Shown here: positions 42,395 to 53,980 of the stretch, piece after piece
How positions within the stretch are numbered: the first letter of the stretch is position 1
Layout of the letters: every line of letters begins with the position of its first letter
From: Streptomyces musisoli
GTDB lineage: Bacteria > Actinomycetota > Actinomycetes > Streptomycetales > Streptomycetaceae
Direction: 5' to 3'
Assembly: GCF_016741855.1 (NCBI RefSeq)
Contig: NZ_JAERRH010000004.1
Location: 62,001-126,000 of the forward strand
Length of the DNA stretch: 64,000 nucleotides
Translations under genes and position numbers: made by a program
The notes under the pieces: model-generated
Seen by the model: only the letters and a program-made list of their open reading frames with translations
Told to the model about the DNA's origin: nothing
Database searches by the model: none

Positions 42395-43018
42395 TCAGGC
42401 GTCGAGAGCGGCGGCCTTGGCGGCCCGGCGGGCGAACACCTCGTCCCGCCGGGCCGACATCTGCCGCAGTGCGTCCTTCTTGTCCCGGTTCGAGAGGCGG
42501 TCCAAATAGACGTACCCGTCCGTGTGGTCGGTCTCGTGGGCCAGGCACCGCGCGAAGTACCCGGTGCCCTCGACGGCGACCGGGTTGCCGTCCTTGTCCT
42601 GGCCGCGCACGACGGCCCGGTCCGGCCGGGGAACGGCCATCACGGCACCCGGCACCGACAGGCAGCCCTCACCCTCGTCCAGCAGCCGTCGCTCGGTGGT
42701 GGGCGTTTCGAGCACCGGATTGACGATGTGCCCGACATGTCGGACACCGTCGTCGTCAGGGCAGTCGTACACGAACAGCCTTAGGTCCACCCCCACCTGA
42801 TTCGCCGCCAGACCCGCTCCGTCGGCGACGTACATGGTGCGGAACATGTCGTCGACCAGCGCGGCGAGATCGGGCCCGAACTCCGTGACGTCCCGGCACG
42901 GCCTGTGCAGCACCTCCTCGCCGACCTCGGTGATGCGGCGCACCGCACCGCGCCCGGCCTCGGGGGCGTACCGGGGGAACCGTTCGACGGGGCTGCCCTG
43001 AACGAAGACGCGTGGCAT
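42395..43018 (-). CDS. def: Peptide deformylase
   Basis: 207 residues. All three metalloprotease motifs: [10 protein letters not shown] (67-76), EGCLSVPG with C119, and HETDH (H161, E162, H165). Removes N-formyl from nascent proteins. Has a 25-residue N-terminal and a basic Ala-rich C-terminal extension. Many streptomycetes carry more than one def, and this may be the secondary copy. ATG 43018 has GGAGGAAA immediately upstream. Confidence 0.94.
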   Translation of the reverse strand: MPRVFVQGSPVERFPRYAPEAGRGAVRRITEVGEEVLHRPCRDVTEFGPDLAALVDDMFRTMYVADGAGLAANQVGVDLRLFVYDCPDDDGVRHVGHIVNPVLETPTTERRLLDEGEGCLSVPGAVMAVPRPDRAVVRGQDKDGNPVAVEGTGYFARCLAHETDHTDGYVYLDRLSNRDKKDALRQMSARRDEVFARRAAKAAALDA

Positions 43019-43226
43019 CGCGTTTCCTCCTTCGCTGGTGAACGGACCGCCGTACGGCGGCCCGACCCGAGCATGTCAGGGAAGACACCGGGCACGCGGA
43101 GGAGCACCCGAACACACGGGCGTGAGGCGCCGGAGGGCCGGGCGCACGGAGAGGGACGCCGGGCGCGCGCCGGGGGAGGTGCTGGGCGTGCAGGGCGGGG
43201 GCCGGGGTGTGCTTCGGGGACGACGC

Positions 43227-43259
43227 AAGGGCCGCTGCCCCCGAGCGGCTGCGGCCCTT
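43227..43259 (-). terminator. Terminator after the NlpC/P60 gene
   Basis: Perfect 9-bp arms AAGGGCCGC (43227-43235) and GCGGCCCTT (43251-43259), 15-nt loop, 30 bp beyond the hydrolase stop. The remaining 43019-43226 spacer is G/C-rich with no gene seen. Confidence 0.75.
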
Positions 43260-43288
43260 ACGTGTGGTGTGCGAGGTGCGGGATGCGC

Positions 43289-44137
43289 TCAGAGCACCCG
43301 CACGGCGCCGGTGGGCGGGTCGTAGGACAGCGGACGCTCCACGACGCCGGTGGAGGGGTTCTGCGCGCCCACGAACATGCCGTCGCCGACGTACACCGCG
43401 ACGTGGTACGCGCTGCCCGCGCTGCCCCAGTACAGGATGTCGCCCGGCTGAAGGTTGCTCAGCGAGACCTGGGTGCCGGCGGTCGACTGGTCCTGGGAGA
43501 CGCGCGGCAGGCTGACGCCGACCTGCTTGAAGGCCGTCTGCACCAGGCCGGAGCAGTCGTAGGCGGAGGAGCCGGTGGCGCCGGAGATGTACGCCTTGCC
43601 GATCTGCGCCTTGACGAAGCTGACGACCGCGGCGGCCGAGCCGGTCGCCGTGGACGTGCCGGTGGAGTCGGACGTGGACGTGGACGTGGAGGTGCCGGTG
43701 GAGCCGGAGCCGCTGTCCGCCGTGGTGGAGAGCGTGGTCCGCGCCGCACTGCGCGCCGCGCGGGCGGCGGCCTCCCTGCGGGCCTCCTCCTGCGCCTTCT
43801 TCTTGGCCTCTGCCGCCTTCTTCTTGGCCTCGGCGAGGTCCGCCTTCGCCTGCTTCGCGGCCTTTGCGGCGGCCGCGTCGCGCTCGGCCTGCAACTGGTA
43901 GTGCGCGGCGGCCTGCTCGGTGGCGTCCGCGGACTGGGCCGTCTGGGCGGCCAGGTCGGCGGTCAGGGTGGGCAGTTCGAGGGTCTGCGTCACCGGCTCG
44001 GCCGCGTTCGCCGAGCCGGACGCCCCGGCGACTGCCAGGGTGCCGAGGACGCCACCGGCGACTCCGGCCCGCACGGCGAGGGTCGACGCGCTGCGGCGGG
44101 GCTTCCGGTGGCTGCGTATGTGAGCGGTGTGGGACAT
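43289..44137 (-). CDS. Secreted NlpC/P60 (C40) cell-wall hydrolase
   Basis: 282 residues. Twin-basic RSHRKPRR then a hydrophobic stretch and ANA|AEP (about 46) form a signal peptide. A coiled coil (about 70-130, KKKAAEAKKKAQEEARR) and a Ser/Thr/Gly linker follow. The C-terminal NlpC/P60 domain has catalytic C195 (YDCSGLV) and H245 (YHVAVYVG). Cleaves peptidoglycan peptides between D-iGlu and diaminopimelate in known members. ATG 44137 is chosen for the compact signal peptide; an in-frame ATG at 44167 is closer to an AAGGAG and is possible. Confidence 0.9.
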   Translation of the reverse strand: MSHTAHIRSHRKPRRSASTLAVRAGVAGGVLGTLAVAGASGSANAAEPVTQTLELPTLTADLAAQTAQSADATEQAAAHYQLQAERDAAAAKAAKQAKADLAEAKKKAAEAKKKAQEEARREAAARAARSAARTTLSTTADSGSGSTGTSTSTSTSDSTGTSTATGSAAAVVSFVKAQIGKAYISGATGSSAYDCSGLVQTAFKQVGVSLPRVSQDQSTAGTQVSLSNLQPGDILYWGSAGSAYHVAVYVGDGMFVGAQNPSTGVVERPLSYDPPTGAVRVL

Positions 44138-44881
44138 GGGGATAACCGGTACCAGGGGCTCCTTCATATCTACAAGAAACGTGTGCTGCGCCACAGTTGC
44201 TCAATCGAGACGTGGAATCCCGGGCGTGTCGCTCTTTATTGACGCCGTAACGGACATTGCGGACGCCCGTGATCAAGCCCTTGATCACGGTCTTTGATCA
44301 TTACGTCCGAATTGCCCCCCGCCTACCACCGGTTGGGATGGTTGGCCAAGCCCGGTTCTCATGGACCTCTCATGGATGTGGCGGAGGTCACGGAACGGTC
44401 ACCGGAATCCCCGCGTCCCGCGCATGCGTACTTCGTGAACGCGCGCACGCGCCCCGGCCCGCGTCCACATCCGCACCGCGCCTCCCTCTGATGTGTGAAC
44501 GAGGTCCCCTATCAGGCGGTTGCGTCCAACACCAATTTGCATGCAACGGAAGTCTCTTGATATTGAGACGACCCCTCCGGCCTGGGATGACAAGCAAGAA
44601 TGTCACTTCTGGTGATCAAGTGAACGCTTCGCGTATGAAGATCACTCATCATCCGACTTCATGATCCTTCGTCAGGTGGTGGAGATCACAAAGCTTGTGG
44701 AATACCCCGTGTCGCAGATCACAGAGCGGCGGGCATAAGATGCGAGGCAGTTGGGCTTGTGACCTGCTTCACATGTTCTCGATCTTCGCCCGGGACGAGC
44801 GGGGCTCGTGGGACCGGTGAGGCGGGTGTGAGCCCAGTGCAACCGCCAGCAGTCAGTGCCGACTGAGAGGAGCGAGGAGCG
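44138..44881. other. Long divergent intergenic region with GATCAC motifs
   Basis: 744 bp between the hydrolase and nuoA, less G/C-rich than its surroundings. It holds the palindrome GTGATCAA-GCCC-TTGATCAC (44269-44288) and further GATCAC or GTGATC copies at 44294-44299, 44612-44617, 44640-44645, 44695-44700 and 44717-44722, the Rex-like site at 44757-44774, and TAAGAT (44736-44741) as a possible -10. No tRNA, small ORF with family signature or known riboswitch pattern was seen. Confidence 0.6.
44757..44774. promoter_or_regulatory. Rex-type operator upstream of nuoA
   Basis: TTGTGACCTGCTTCACAT matches the Rex operator TTGTGAANNNNTTCACAA at 12 of 14 defined positions. In S. coelicolor, Rex senses NADH/NAD+ and is known to bind upstream of nuoA. 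The same bases also fit the Crp core TGTGA-N6-TCACA. Located 108 bp before the nuoA start. Confidence 0.7.
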
Positions 44882-45241
44882 GTGAACGCGTATGCGCCCA
44901 TCCTCGTACTGGGAGCCCTCGGGGCAGGCTTTGCGATCTTCTCCGTGGTCATGGCCACGCTGATCGGTCCGAAGCGGTACAACCGCGCGAAGCTCGAAGC
45001 CTACGAATGCGGCATCGAGCCGACCCCCACGCCGGCCGGCGGCGGGCGCTTCCCCATCAAGTACTACCTGACGGCGATGCTCTTCATCGTCTTCGACATC
45101 GAGATCGTCTTCCTCTACCCCTGGGCCGTCACCTTCGACGCCCTGGGGATCTTCGGGCTCGTGGAGATGCTGCTCTTCGTGCTCACCGTCTTCGTCGCCT
45201 ACGCGTACGTCTGGCGGCGCGGCGGTCTGGAATGGGACTGA
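44882..45241 (+). CDS. nuoA: NADH-quinone oxidoreductase subunit A
   Basis: 119 residues, three spans. Conserved YECGIEPTPTPAGGGRFPIKYYLTA loop and FDIEIVFLYPWA (Glu/Asp important for proton coupling) are present. GTG 44882 has AGAGGAGCGAGGAGC upstream. First gene of the 14-gene complex I operon. Confidence 0.97.
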   Translation: MNAYAPILVLGALGAGFAIFSVVMATLIGPKRYNRAKLEAYECGIEPTPTPAGGGRFPIKYYLTAMLFIVFDIEIVFLYPWAVTFDALGIFGLVEMLLFVLTVFVAYAYVWRRGGLEWD

Positions 45242-45256
45242 GGGGCCTTTAACGAC

Positions 45257-45811
45257 ATGGGACTCGAAGAAAAGCTGCCGAGCGGCTTCCTGCTCACCAC
45301 CGTCGAGCAGGCCGCGGGCTGGGTGCGCAAGGCGTCCGTCTTCCCGGCCACGTTCGGCCTGGCCTGCTGCGCCATCGAGATGATGACCACCGGCGCCGGC
45401 CGCTACGACCTCGCCCGCTTCGGCATGGAGGTCTTCCGCGGCTCACCGCGCCAGGCAGACCTGATGATCGTCGCCGGCCGGGTCAGCCAGAAGATGGCGC
45501 CCGTCCTGCGGCAGGTCTACGACCAGATGCCCAACCCCAAGTGGGTGATCTCCATGGGTGTCTGCGCCTCGTCGGGCGGCATGTTCAACAACTACGCGAT
45601 CGTCCAGGGCGTCGACCACATCGTCCCGGTCGACATCTATCTCCCCGGCTGCCCGCCCCGGCCCGAGATGCTGATGGACGCGATCCTCAAGCTCCACCAG
45701 AAGATCCAGTCCTCCAAGCTCGGCGTGAACGCCGAGGAAGCGGCCCGCGAGGCGGAGGAGGCGGCGCTCAAGGCCCTGCCCACGATCGAGATGAAGGGGC
45801 TGCTGCGGTGA
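45257..45811 (+). CDS. nuoB: NADH-quinone oxidoreductase subunit B
   Basis: 184 residues. Carries the terminal N2 [4Fe-4S] cluster: tandem C37-C38 (ACCAIEMM), C103 ([10 protein letters not shown]) and C132 (LPGCPPRPE). It passes electrons to menaquinone. Starts 15 bp after nuoA; GTGA overlap with nuoC. A 30-residue charged C-terminal tail is longer than in E. coli. Confidence 0.97.
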   Translation: MGLEEKLPSGFLLTTVEQAAGWVRKASVFPATFGLACCAIEMMTTGAGRYDLARFGMEVFRGSPRQADLMIVAGRVSQKMAPVLRQVYDQMPNPKWVISMGVCASSGGMFNNYAIVQGVDHIVPVDIYLPGCPPRPEMLMDAILKLHQKIQSSKLGVNAEEAAREAEEAALKALPTIEMKGLLR

Positions 45812-46572
45812 GCGACGCGAACGGCACCAACGGCGTGAACGGGTCCGCGAACGGGGTGAACCCCGAGAAGGACCTCTCCGCCTCCAACCTGCCCGGCCAG
45901 CGCGGGCAGGGAGGCGAGGAGATCCGCGTCCAGCGCGGCATGTTCGGCGCCGACAACGGCGGCGACACCTCCGGCTACGGCGGCCTGGTCCGCTCGGTCC
46001 GACTCCCGGGACCGGCGGCACGCCCCTACGGCGGCTGGTTCGACGAGGTCGCCGACGAACTGGAAGGCGCCCTGGAGGAACAGGGACTCCTTCCCGAGAA
46101 CGCCATCGACAAGACGGTCGTCGACCGCGACGAGCTGACCTTCCACATCGAGCGCGAGCACCTGGTCCGCGTCGCCCGCACCCTGCGCGACGACCCGGCC
46201 CTGCGTTTCGAGCTGTGCACCGGCGTCAGCGGCGTCCACTACCCGAACGACAAGGGCCGCGAGCTGCACGCCGTCTACCACCTGCGCTCGATCACCCACA
46301 ACCGGCTGATCCGCCTCGAAGTCAGCGCCCCCAACAGCGACCCCCGGGTCCCCTCGCTGGTCGCCGTCTACCCGACCAACGACTGGCACGAGCGCGAGAC
46401 CTACGACTTCTTCGGGATCGTCTTCGACGGTCACCCGGCCCTGACCCGGATCATGATGCCGGACGACTGGCAGGGCCACCCGCAGCGCAAGGACTACCCC
46501 CTCGGCGGCATCGCCGTCGAGTACAAGGGCGCCCAGATCCCGGCTCCGGACCAGCGGAGGTCGTACTCGTGA
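45808..46572 (+). CDS. nuoC: NADH-quinone oxidoreductase subunit C
   Basis: 254 residues. The 30-kDa subunit signature is clear: [42 protein letters not shown] 50-residue N-terminal extension rich in Asn/Gly ([17 protein letters not shown]) precedes the domain. GTG 45808 overlaps nuoB stop; nuoD overlaps its stop. Confidence 0.96.
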   Translation: MSDANGTNGVNGSANGVNPEKDLSASNLPGQRGQGGEEIRVQRGMFGADNGGDTSGYGGLVRSVRLPGPAARPYGGWFDEVADELEGALEEQGLLPENAIDKTVVDRDELTFHIEREHLVRVARTLRDDPALRFELCTGVSGVHYPNDKGRELHAVYHLRSITHNRLIRLEVSAPNSDPRVPSLVAVYPTNDWHERETYDFFGIVFDGHPALTRIMMPDDWQGHPQRKDYPLGGIAVEYKGAQIPAPDQRRSYS

Positions 46573-47909
46573 GCACGCAGTCAGCATCCGCCGCGTCGGC
46601 CGCGTCCGCACGCGAGACCACCGAGGGCACCGTATATACGGTCACCGGCGGCGACTGGGACGAGGTCGTCCAGTCCGCGGCCCGCGCCGACGACGAACGC
46701 ATCGTCGTCAACATGGGTCCCCAGCACCCGTCCACCCACGGAGTGCTCCGCCTGATCCTGGAGATCGAGGGCGAGACGGTCACCGAGGCCCGCTGCGGCA
46801 TCGGCTACCTCCACACCGGCATCGAGAAGAACCTCGAATACCGCACGTGGACGCAGGGCACCACCTTCGTCACACGCATGGACTACCTGACGTCCTTCTT
46901 CAACGAGACCGCCTACTGTCTCGCCGTCGAGAAGCTCCTCGGCGTCGAGGACCAGATCAGCGAGCGCGCCAAGATCATCCGAGTGCTCCTGATGGAGCTG
47001 AACCGGATGTCCTCCCACCTGGTGTGCATCGCCACCGGCGGCATGGAACTGGGCGCCACCACGATCATGATCTACGGATTCCGTGATCGTGAAATGATTC
47101 TCGACATCTACGAGCTGGTCACGGGCCTGCGCATGAACCACGCGTACATCCGGCCCGGCGGACTCGCCCAGGACCTGCCGCCCGGCGCGGTGGACCAGAT
47201 CCGCGAGTTCGTGAAGAAGATGAAGAAGAACCTCCCGGAGTACGACAAGCTCGCCACCGGGAACCCCATCTTCAAGGCCCGCATGCAGGACATCGGCTAT
47301 CTCGACCTCGCCGGCTGCATGGCCCTCGGCGCCACCGGCCCGATCCTGCGCTCCACCGGCCTGCCGCACGACCTGCGCAAGACGCAGCCGTACTGCGACT
47401 ACGAGACGTACGACTTCGACGTCCCGACCGCCGACACCTGCGACGCCTACGGCCGCTTCCTCGTCCGCCTGGAGGAGATGCGCCAGTCGCTCAGGATCGT
47501 CGAGCAGTGCCTGGACCGGCTCCAGCCCGGCCCGGTCATGGTCGCCGACAAGAAGATCGCCTGGCCCGCCCAGCTCGCCCTGGGACCGGACGGACTCGGC
47601 AACTCCCTCGACCACATCAAGAAGATCATGGGCACCTCCATGGAGGCCCTGATCCACCACTTCAAGCTGGTCACCGAGGGCTTCCGCGTCCCGCCGGGAC
47701 AGGCGTACGTGGCCGTCGAGTCACCCAAGGGCGAACTCGGCGTGCACGCCGTCTCCGACGGCGGCACCCGCCCCTACCGGGTCCACTTCCGCGACCCGTC
47801 CTTCACCAACCTTCAGGCCATGGCGGCGATGTGCGAGGGCGGCCAGGTCGCCGACGTCATCGTCGCCGTCGCGTCCATCGACCCCGTGATGGGAGGCGTC
47901 GACCGGTGA
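46569..47909 (+). CDS. nuoD: NADH-quinone oxidoreductase subunit D
   Basis: 446 residues. [22 protein letters not shown] and the conserved [11 protein letters not shown] mark the 49-kDa subunit, which forms the quinone cavity with NuoB. C-terminal DPVMGGVDR conserved. GTG 46569 overlaps nuoC stop by 4 bp. Confidence 0.97.
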   Translation: MSTQSASAASAASARETTEGTVYTVTGGDWDEVVQSAARADDERIVVNMGPQHPSTHGVLRLILEIEGETVTEARCGIGYLHTGIEKNLEYRTWTQGTTFVTRMDYLTSFFNETAYCLAVEKLLGVEDQISERAKIIRVLLMELNRMSSHLVCIATGGMELGATTIMIYGFRDREMILDIYELVTGLRMNHAYIRPGGLAQDLPPGAVDQIREFVKKMKKNLPEYDKLATGNPIFKARMQDIGYLDLAGCMALGATGPILRSTGLPHDLRKTQPYCDYETYDFDVPTADTCDAYGRFLVRLEEMRQSLRIVEQCLDRLQPGPVMVADKKIAWPAQLALGPDGLGNSLDHIKKIMGTSMEALIHHFKLVTEGFRVPPGQAYVAVESPKGELGVHAVSDGGTRPYRVHFRDPSFTNLQAMAAMCEGGQVADVIVAVASIDPVMGGVDR

Positions 47910-48772
47910 CCACCTCTTCTTCCGAGCGGGGCGTCAGCCTGGGCATGCCCGGACTGCCCGCGCCCGCCTACCCGGACGACGTCCGGGCCCGGCTGGAGAC
48001 CGACGCGCGCGAGGTGATCGCGCGCTACCCGGACTCCCGGTCCGCCCTGCTGCCGCTGCTCCACCTCGTGCAGTCGGAGGAGGGCCATGTCACGCGCACC
48101 GGCATGCAGTTCTGCGCGGACATGCTGGACCTGACCACGGCCGAGGTCACCGCGGTCGCCACCTTCTACACCATGTACCGGCGCAAGCCCTCCGGTGACT
48201 ACCAGGTCGGGGTCTGCACCAACACGCTGTGCGCGGTGATGGGCGGCGACGCGATCTTCGAGACCCTCCAGGAACACCTGGGCGTCGGCAACGGCGAGAC
48301 CACCGACGACGGCAAGGTCACCCTGGAGCACATCGAGTGCAACGCGGCCTGCGACTTCGCGCCGGTCGTGATGGTCAACTGGGAGTTCTTCGACAACCAG
48401 ACCCCGGCGAGCGCCAAGCGCCTGGTCGACGACCTGCGCGCGGGACAGCCCGTCGAGCCCACGCGCGGAGCCCGGCTCTGCACGTTCAAGGAGACCGCCC
48501 GGATCCTGGCCGGCTTCCCCGACGAGCGGCCCGGGGCCGTCGAGGAGAGCGGCAGTGCGGGACCCGCGTCACTGGTGGGCCTTCGCCTGGCAAGGGGAGA
48601 GGCCGCACCCGCGCGCGTGGTCCATCCGCGCGGAGGTCCGCATGAGGAGCCGCAGGACAGGGTGCACGAGCCCTCGCCGGCCGAGCACCTCAGCTCCCAT
48701 GACGCGCCGCAGGACACATCGGCCTCCGACCCAGCCCACCCGGCAGGGCCTACCGCTGAGGAGGGGGAGTGA
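47906..48772 (+). CDS. nuoE: NADH-quinone oxidoreductase subunit E
   Basis: 288 residues. [2Fe-2S] N1a ligands C104-TNTL-C109 and C145-NAA-C149. Longer than the 166-residue E. coli protein because of a C-terminal 100-residue charged extension rich in His/Glu/Pro ([20 protein letters not shown]), common in streptomycetes. GTG 47906 overlaps nuoD stop. Confidence 0.95.
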   Translation: MTTSSSERGVSLGMPGLPAPAYPDDVRARLETDAREVIARYPDSRSALLPLLHLVQSEEGHVTRTGMQFCADMLDLTTAEVTAVATFYTMYRRKPSGDYQVGVCTNTLCAVMGGDAIFETLQEHLGVGNGETTDDGKVTLEHIECNAACDFAPVVMVNWEFFDNQTPASAKRLVDDLRAGQPVEPTRGARLCTFKETARILAGFPDERPGAVEESGSAGPASLVGLRLARGEAAPARVVHPRGGPHEEPQDRVHEPSPAEHLSSHDAPQDTSASDPAHPAGPTAEEGE

Positions 48773-50118
48773 TGACCGTGGTACCCGAGGTCAAGGACAC
48801 GAGCCCGGAGAAGCTGCTCGCACCCGTGCTGTCGGCCTTCTGGGACGAGGACCGGTCCTGGACTCTGGACGTCTACCGGAGGCACGAAGGGTACGAGGGG
48901 CTCCGCAAGGCGCTCGCCATGTCACCGGACGACCTCATCGCCTACGTCAAGGAGTCCGGGCTGCGAGGCCGCGGCGGCGCGGGATTCCCGACCGGAATGA
49001 AGTGGCAGTTCATTCCGCAGGGTGATGGAAAACCGCACTATCTAGTTGTCAACGCCGACGAGTCGGAACCGGGCACCTGCAAGGACATCCCGCTCCTCTT
49101 CGCGAACCCGCACAGCCTCATCGAGGGCATGATCATCGCGTGTTACGCCATCAGGTCGTCGCATGCCTTCATCTATCTGCGTGGTGAAGTCGTCCCCGTT
49201 CTGCGGCGGTTGCACGAGGCCGTGCGCGAGGCCTACGCGGCGGGCTACCTCGGCGAGAACATCCTGGGCAGCGGACTCGACCTCCAGCTCACCGTGCACG
49301 CGGGTGCGGGCGCGTACATCTGCGGTGAGGAGACCGCACTGCTCGACTCGCTCGAAGGCCGCCGTGGTCAACCGCGGCTGCGTCCCCCCTTCCCTGCGGT
49401 GGAAGGCCTCTACGCCTGTCCGACTGTGGTGAATAACGTCGAGTCGATCGCGTCAGTTCCCGCCATCCTGAAAAACGGCAAGGACTGGTTCAGGTCGATG
49501 GGCAGCGAGAAGTCCCCGGGCTTCACGCTCTACTCGCTCAGCGGCCACGTCGCGAGCCCCGGCCAGTACGAGGCGCCGCTCGGCATCACCCTGCGCCAGC
49601 TCCTCGACATGAGCGGCGGCATGCGGCCGGGCCACCGCCTGAAGTTCTGGACACCGGGCGGCTCGTCCACGCCGATGTTCACCGACGAGCACCTCGACGT
49701 CCCCCTCGACTACGAGGGCGTCGGCGCCGCCGGCTCCATGCTCGGCACCAAGGCCCTGCAGTGCTTCGACGAGACGACCTGCGTGGTGCGGGCCGTCACC
49801 CGCTGGACCGAGTTCTACGCCCACGAGTCCTGCGGCAAGTGCACGCCCTGCCGCGAGGGAACGTACTGGCTGGTGCAGTTGCTGCGGGACATCGAGGCAG
49901 GCAAGGGCGCCATGTCCGACCTCGACAAGCTCGCCGACATCGCCGACAACATCAACGGCAAGTCCTTCTGCGCCCTCGGCGACGGCGCCGCATCCCCGAT
50001 CTTCTCCTCGCTGAAGTACTTCCGCGAAGAGTACGAGCAGCACATCACGGGCCGGGGCTGCCCCTTCGACCCGGCCAAGTCGACGGCCTGGGCGGACCGC
50101 CCGGAGGTGAACGCATGA
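48772..50118 (+). CDS. nuoF: NADH-quinone oxidoreductase subunit F
   Basis: 448 residues. FMN-binding [20 protein letters not shown]-contacting region [19 protein letters not shown], and N3 [4Fe-4S] ligands [13 protein letters not shown] plus a later SFCALGDGA. Entry point for NADH electrons. ATG 48772 shares one base with the nuoE stop (TGATG) and has GAGGGGG upstream; GTG 48769 is an alternative. Confidence 0.97.
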   Translation: MTVVPEVKDTSPEKLLAPVLSAFWDEDRSWTLDVYRRHEGYEGLRKALAMSPDDLIAYVKESGLRGRGGAGFPTGMKWQFIPQGDGKPHYLVVNADESEPGTCKDIPLLFANPHSLIEGMIIACYAIRSSHAFIYLRGEVVPVLRRLHEAVREAYAAGYLGENILGSGLDLQLTVHAGAGAYICGEETALLDSLEGRRGQPRLRPPFPAVEGLYACPTVVNNVESIASVPAILKNGKDWFRSMGSEKSPGFTLYSLSGHVASPGQYEAPLGITLRQLLDMSGGMRPGHRLKFWTPGGSSTPMFTDEHLDVPLDYEGVGAAGSMLGTKALQCFDETTCVVRAVTRWTEFYAHESCGKCTPCREGTYWLVQLLRDIEAGKGAMSDLDKLADIADNINGKSFCALGDGAASPIFSSLKYFREEYEQHITGRGCPFDPAKSTAWADRPEVNA

Positions 50119-52619
50119 CCGTGACCACCAGTGCTCCCTCCGGAGGGGGAGAGGCGGCGGTCCCGCCGGAAGACCTCGTCACGCTGACGATCGACGGCGC
50201 CGAGATCAGCGTGCCCAAGGGCACCCTGGTCATCCGGGCCGCCGAACAGCTCGGCATCGAGATCCCGCGGTTCTGCGACCACCCCCTGCTGGACCCGGCC
50301 GGTGCCTGCCGCCAGTGCATCGTCGAGGTCGAGGGCCAGCGCAAACCGATGGCGTCCTGCACGATCACGTGCACCGACGGCATGGTCGTGAAGACCCACC
50401 TCACCTCGCCGGTCGCCGAGAAGGCCCAGCACGGCGTGATGGAACTGCTCCTCATCAACCACCCGCTCGACTGCCCGGTCTGCGACAAGGGCGGCGAGTG
50501 CCCGCTCCAGAACCAGGCCATGTCGCACGGCAACGCCGACTCCCGGTTCGAAGGCAAGAAGCGCACCTACGAGAAGCCCGTGCCGATCTCCACGCAGGTG
50601 CTCCTCGACCGCGAGCGCTGTGTGCTCTGCGCCCGCTGCACCCGCTTCTCCAACCAGGTCGCCGGCGACCCGATGATCGAGCTGATCGAGCGGGGCGCCC
50701 TCCAGCAGGTCGGCACCGGCGAGGGCGACCCGTTCGAGTCGTACTTCTCCGGCAACACCATCCAGATCTGCCCGGTCGGCGCGCTCACCTCGGCCGCCTA
50801 CCGCTTCCGCTCCCGCCCCTTCGACCTCGTCTCCTCGCCGTCGGTCTGCGAGCACTGCTCCGGCGGCTGCGCCACCCGCACCGACCACCGGCGCGGCAAG
50901 GTCATGCGGCGCCTCGCCGCGAACGACCCCGAGGTCAACGAGGAGTGGATCTGCGACAAGGGACGCTTCGCGTTCCGGTACGCGCAGACGAAGGACCGCC
51001 TGGAGACACCCCTCGTACGCAACGCCGACGGCGTCCTGGAGCCGGCTTCCTGGCCGGAAGCCCTGGACGCGGCCGCGCGAGGCCTGACCGCCGCCCGCTC
51101 CCGTGCCGGTGTCCTCACCGGCGGCCGGCTGACCGTCGAGGACGCCTACGCGTACAGCAAGTTCGCGCGCGTGGCGCTCGACACCAACGACATCGACTTC
51201 CGCGCGCGCGTGCACAGCGCCGAGGAGACCGACTTCCTGGCGGCCCGGGTGGCCGGCCGCGGCCGCGACCTGGACGGCACGGGCGTCACGTACACCTCCC
51301 TGGAGAAGGCACCCGCCGTCCTGCTGGTCGGCTTCGAGTCGGAGGAGGAGGCACCCGGCGTCTTCCTGCGGCTGCGCAAGGCCTGGCGCAAGCACAAGCA
51401 GCAGGTGTTCGCGCTGGCCACGCACGCCACCCGCGGCCTGGAGAAGACCGGCGGCACGCTGCTGCCGGCCGCTCCTGGCACCGAGACGGAGTGGCTGGAC
51501 GCCCTCGCGGGCGGCGTCGGCCTGGAGGAACCCGGCACACGCGCCGCCGAGGCCCTGCGCGCCGAGGGCGCGGTCATCGTCGTGGGCGAGCGGCTGGCCG
51601 CCGTGGCGGGCGGCCTCACCGCCGCCCTGCGCGCCGCCACCGCGACCGGCGCCGGACTGGTCTGGATCCCCCGCCGCGCCGGTGAGCGCGGCGCCGTCGA
51701 GGCGGGCGCGCTGCCCTCGCTGCTGCCGGGAGGCCGCCCGGCGACCGACCCGCGCGCGCGGGACGAGGTCGCCGCCGCCTGGGGACTGGCCGAACTGCCC
51801 CTGCGCTACGGCCGCGACACCCAGCAGATCATCGAGGCCGCCGCCGGCGGCGAACTCTCCGCGCTCGTGGTCGCCGGTGTGGAGGTCGCCGACCTGCCCG
51901 ACCCGGCACGCGCGCGTGAGGCGCTGGAAAGTGTCGGCTTCCTGGTGTCGCTGGAACTGCGGCCCAGCGAGGTCACCGAACGCGCCGACGTCGTCCTTCC
52001 GGTCGCCGCGGTCGCCGAGAAGGCGGGCACCTTCCTCAACTGGGAAGGCCGCGTCCGCTTCTTCGAGGCCGCGCTCAAGCCCGACCAGATGACCCGCAGG
52101 CTCGCGCCGACCGACACCCGCGTCCTGCAGATGCTCGCCGACGCCATGGACGTCCACCTGGGTCTGCCGGACCTGCGCACCACGCGCGCGGAGATCGACC
52201 GGCTCGGCCCCTGGGACGGCCCCCGCGCCTCCGCACCCATGGAGTCCGCGGGCGTGCTGCCCCGCCCGGCCGTCGGCGAGGCCGTACTCGCCGGACACCG
52301 GCTCCTGCTCGACCGGGGCGTCCTCCAGGAGGGCGACGAGGCGCTCGCCGGCACCCGGCACGCCGCACGCGCGCGCGTGTCCGCCGCGACGGCCGCCGAG
52401 GCGGGCGTCGAGAACGGCGACGCACTGGCCGTCACCGGCTCCGCCGGCACGGTCGAGCTGCCGGTCCAGATCACCGAGATGCCCGACCGGGTGGTCTGGC
52501 TTCCGCTGAACTCCGCGGGCGCCGGCGTCGCCTCCGACACCGGGGCGCGGCCCGGTTCCCTCGTCCGCATCGGCCCGGCGGCAGTCGCCGGAGAGGCCCC
52601 CAAGGAGGTGGAGGCATGA
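50115..52619 (+). CDS. nuoG: NADH-quinone oxidoreductase subunit G
   Basis: 834 residues. N-terminal ferredoxin-like [2Fe-2S] ([17 protein letters not shown]), then [4Fe-4S] sets ([22 protein letters not shown]...CPVGA), and the molybdopterin-family N7 motif CEHCSGGC...ICDKGRF. The remaining 550 residues are a molybdopterin-oxidoreductase-like fold without Mo ligand. Overlaps nuoF stop by 4 bp. Confidence 0.96.
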   Translation: MTVTTSAPSGGGEAAVPPEDLVTLTIDGAEISVPKGTLVIRAAEQLGIEIPRFCDHPLLDPAGACRQCIVEVEGQRKPMASCTITCTDGMVVKTHLTSPVAEKAQHGVMELLLINHPLDCPVCDKGGECPLQNQAMSHGNADSRFEGKKRTYEKPVPISTQVLLDRERCVLCARCTRFSNQVAGDPMIELIERGALQQVGTGEGDPFESYFSGNTIQICPVGALTSAAYRFRSRPFDLVSSPSVCEHCSGGCATRTDHRRGKVMRRLAANDPEVNEEWICDKGRFAFRYAQTKDRLETPLVRNADGVLEPASWPEALDAAARGLTAARSRAGVLTGGRLTVEDAYAYSKFARVALDTNDIDFRARVHSAEETDFLAARVAGRGRDLDGTGVTYTSLEKAPAVLLVGFESEEEAPGVFLRLRKAWRKHKQQVFALATHATRGLEKTGGTLLPAAPGTETEWLDALAGGVGLEEPGTRAAEALRAEGAVIVVGERLAAVAGGLTAALRAATATGAGLVWIPRRAGERGAVEAGALPSLLPGGRPATDPRARDEVAAAWGLAELPLRYGRDTQQIIEAAAGGELSALVVAGVEVADLPDPARAREALESVGFLVSLELRPSEVTERADVVLPVAAVAEKAGTFLNWEGRVRFFEAALKPDQMTRRLAPTDTRVLQMLADAMDVHLGLPDLRTTRAEIDRLGPWDGPRASAPMESAGVLPRPAVGEAVLAGHRLLLDRGVLQEGDEALAGTRHAARARVSAATAAEAGVENGDALAVTGSAGTVELPVQITEMPDRVVWLPLNSAGAGVASDTGARPGSLVRIGPAAVAGEAPKEVEA

Positions 52620-53980
52620 GCACGTACCTCGCCGCTGAAGACCTCTCGATGTTCGGCCGCGACCCCTGGTGGCTGGTCGTCGTCAAGGCGGTGTTCTGCT
52701 TTGCCTTCCTGATGGTGACCGTGCTGTTCTCCATCGTCTGGGAGCGCAAGGTCGTCGCCTGGATGCAGCTGCGCATCGGCCCCAACCGGCACGGCCCCTG
52801 GGGCATGCTCCAGTCGCTCGCCGACGGCATCAAGCTGATGCTCAAGGAAGACGTCATCGTCAAACGCGCGGACAAGGTGGTCTACGTCCTCGCGCCGATC
52901 GTCGCGGCCATCCCGGCCTTCATGGCGATCGCGGTGATCCCGTTCGGCCCGGCCGGCAACGAGATCTCGATCTTCGGCCACCGCACCACGATGCAGCTCA
53001 CCGACCTGCCCATCGCGATGCTGTACGTCCTCGCGGTCGCCTCGGTCGGCATCTACGGCATCGTGCTGGCGGGTTGGAGTTCCGGATCCACCTACCCGCT
53101 CCTCGGCGGCCTGCGCTCCTGCGCGCAGATGATCTCCTACGAGATCGCCATGGGCGCCGCGTTCGCCTCCGTGTTCCTCTACTCGGGGTCGATGTCGACG
53201 TCCACCATCGTCGAGCAGCAGCACGACCGCTGGTACATCCTGCTGCTGCCGGTCTCCTTCATCCTCTACATCGTCACGATGGTCGGCGAGACCAACCGGG
53301 CCCCCTTCGACATGCCGGAGTCCGAGGGCGACCTGGTCGGCGGCTTCAACACCGAGTACTCGTCCATCAAGTTCGCGATGTTCATGCTCGCCGAGTACGT
53401 CAACATGGTCACCGTCTCGGCCGTCTCGACCACCCTCTTCCTCGGCGGCTGGCGCGCCCCCTGGCCGATCAGCGGCTTCTGGGAGGGCGCGAACCACGGC
53501 TGGTGGCCGCTGCTCTGGTTCGTCATCAAGGTCCAGCTGCTGCTGTTCTTCTTCATCTGGCTGCGCGGCACGCTCCCGCGCGTGCGCTACGACCAGCTGA
53601 TGAAGCTCGGCTGGAAGGTCCTCATCCCGGTCTCCGTGACCTGGCTGATGCTGGTCGCGACCGTCCGCGCCCTGCGCAACGAGAACTACGACTTCGCCGA
53701 CATCGCCCTCTACGTCGGCGGCGGTGTCCTCGCCCTGCTGCTCATCTCCTTCGTCGCCGACATGTTCCGCGTGAAGGCGAAGACGGCCGAGCAGTCCGCC
53801 GACCAGCAGCCGGGCTTCGACCCGCTGGCGGGCGGATTCCCCGTACCGCCGCTGCCCGGACAGGAGCTGCCGGCGGTGCCGCGGCGCCGCCCGCGCCGCG
53901 ACCGGGAGCTGATTGTCAGTGGCGGGTCGGAGACTGTCAGTGACGGATCTACGGATGGAAAGGAGGCGTCCGATGGCTGA
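52616..53980 (+). CDS. nuoH: NADH-quinone oxidoreductase subunit H
   Basis: 454 residues, eight spans. [20 protein letters not shown] and [24 protein letters not shown] are the NuoH quinone-cavity signatures. A cytosolic tail of about 65 residues follows the last span. Overlaps nuoG (ATGA) and, by 8 bp, nuoI. Confidence 0.97.
   Translation: MSTYLAAEDLSMFGRDPWWLVVVKAVFCFAFLMVTVLFSIVWERKVVAWMQLRIGPNRHGPWGMLQSLADGIKLMLKEDVIVKRADKVVYVLAPIVAAIPAFMAIAVIPFGPAGNEISIFGHRTTMQLTDLPIAMLYVLAVASVGIYGIVLAGWSSGSTYPLLGGLRSCAQMISYEIAMGAAFASVFLYSGSMSTSTIVEQQHDRWYILLLPVSFILYIVTMVGETNRAPFDMPESEGDLVGGFNTEYSSIKFAMFMLAEYVNMVTVSAVSTTLFLGGWRAPWPISGFWEGANHGWWPLLWFVIKVQLLLFFFIWLRGTLPRVRYDQLMKLGWKVLIPVSVTWLMLVATVRALRNENYDFADIALYVGGGVLALLLISFVADMFRVKAKTAEQSADQQPGFDPLAGGFPVPPLPGQELPAVPRRRPRRDRELIVSGGSETVSDGSTDGKEASDG

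Noticed and set aside
44138..44700. Possible ydaO (cyclic di-AMP) riboswitch upstream of the NlpC/P60 gene, as for some Streptomyces wall hydrolases
   Set aside because: The conserved ydaO sequence blocks were not found on the minus strand here.
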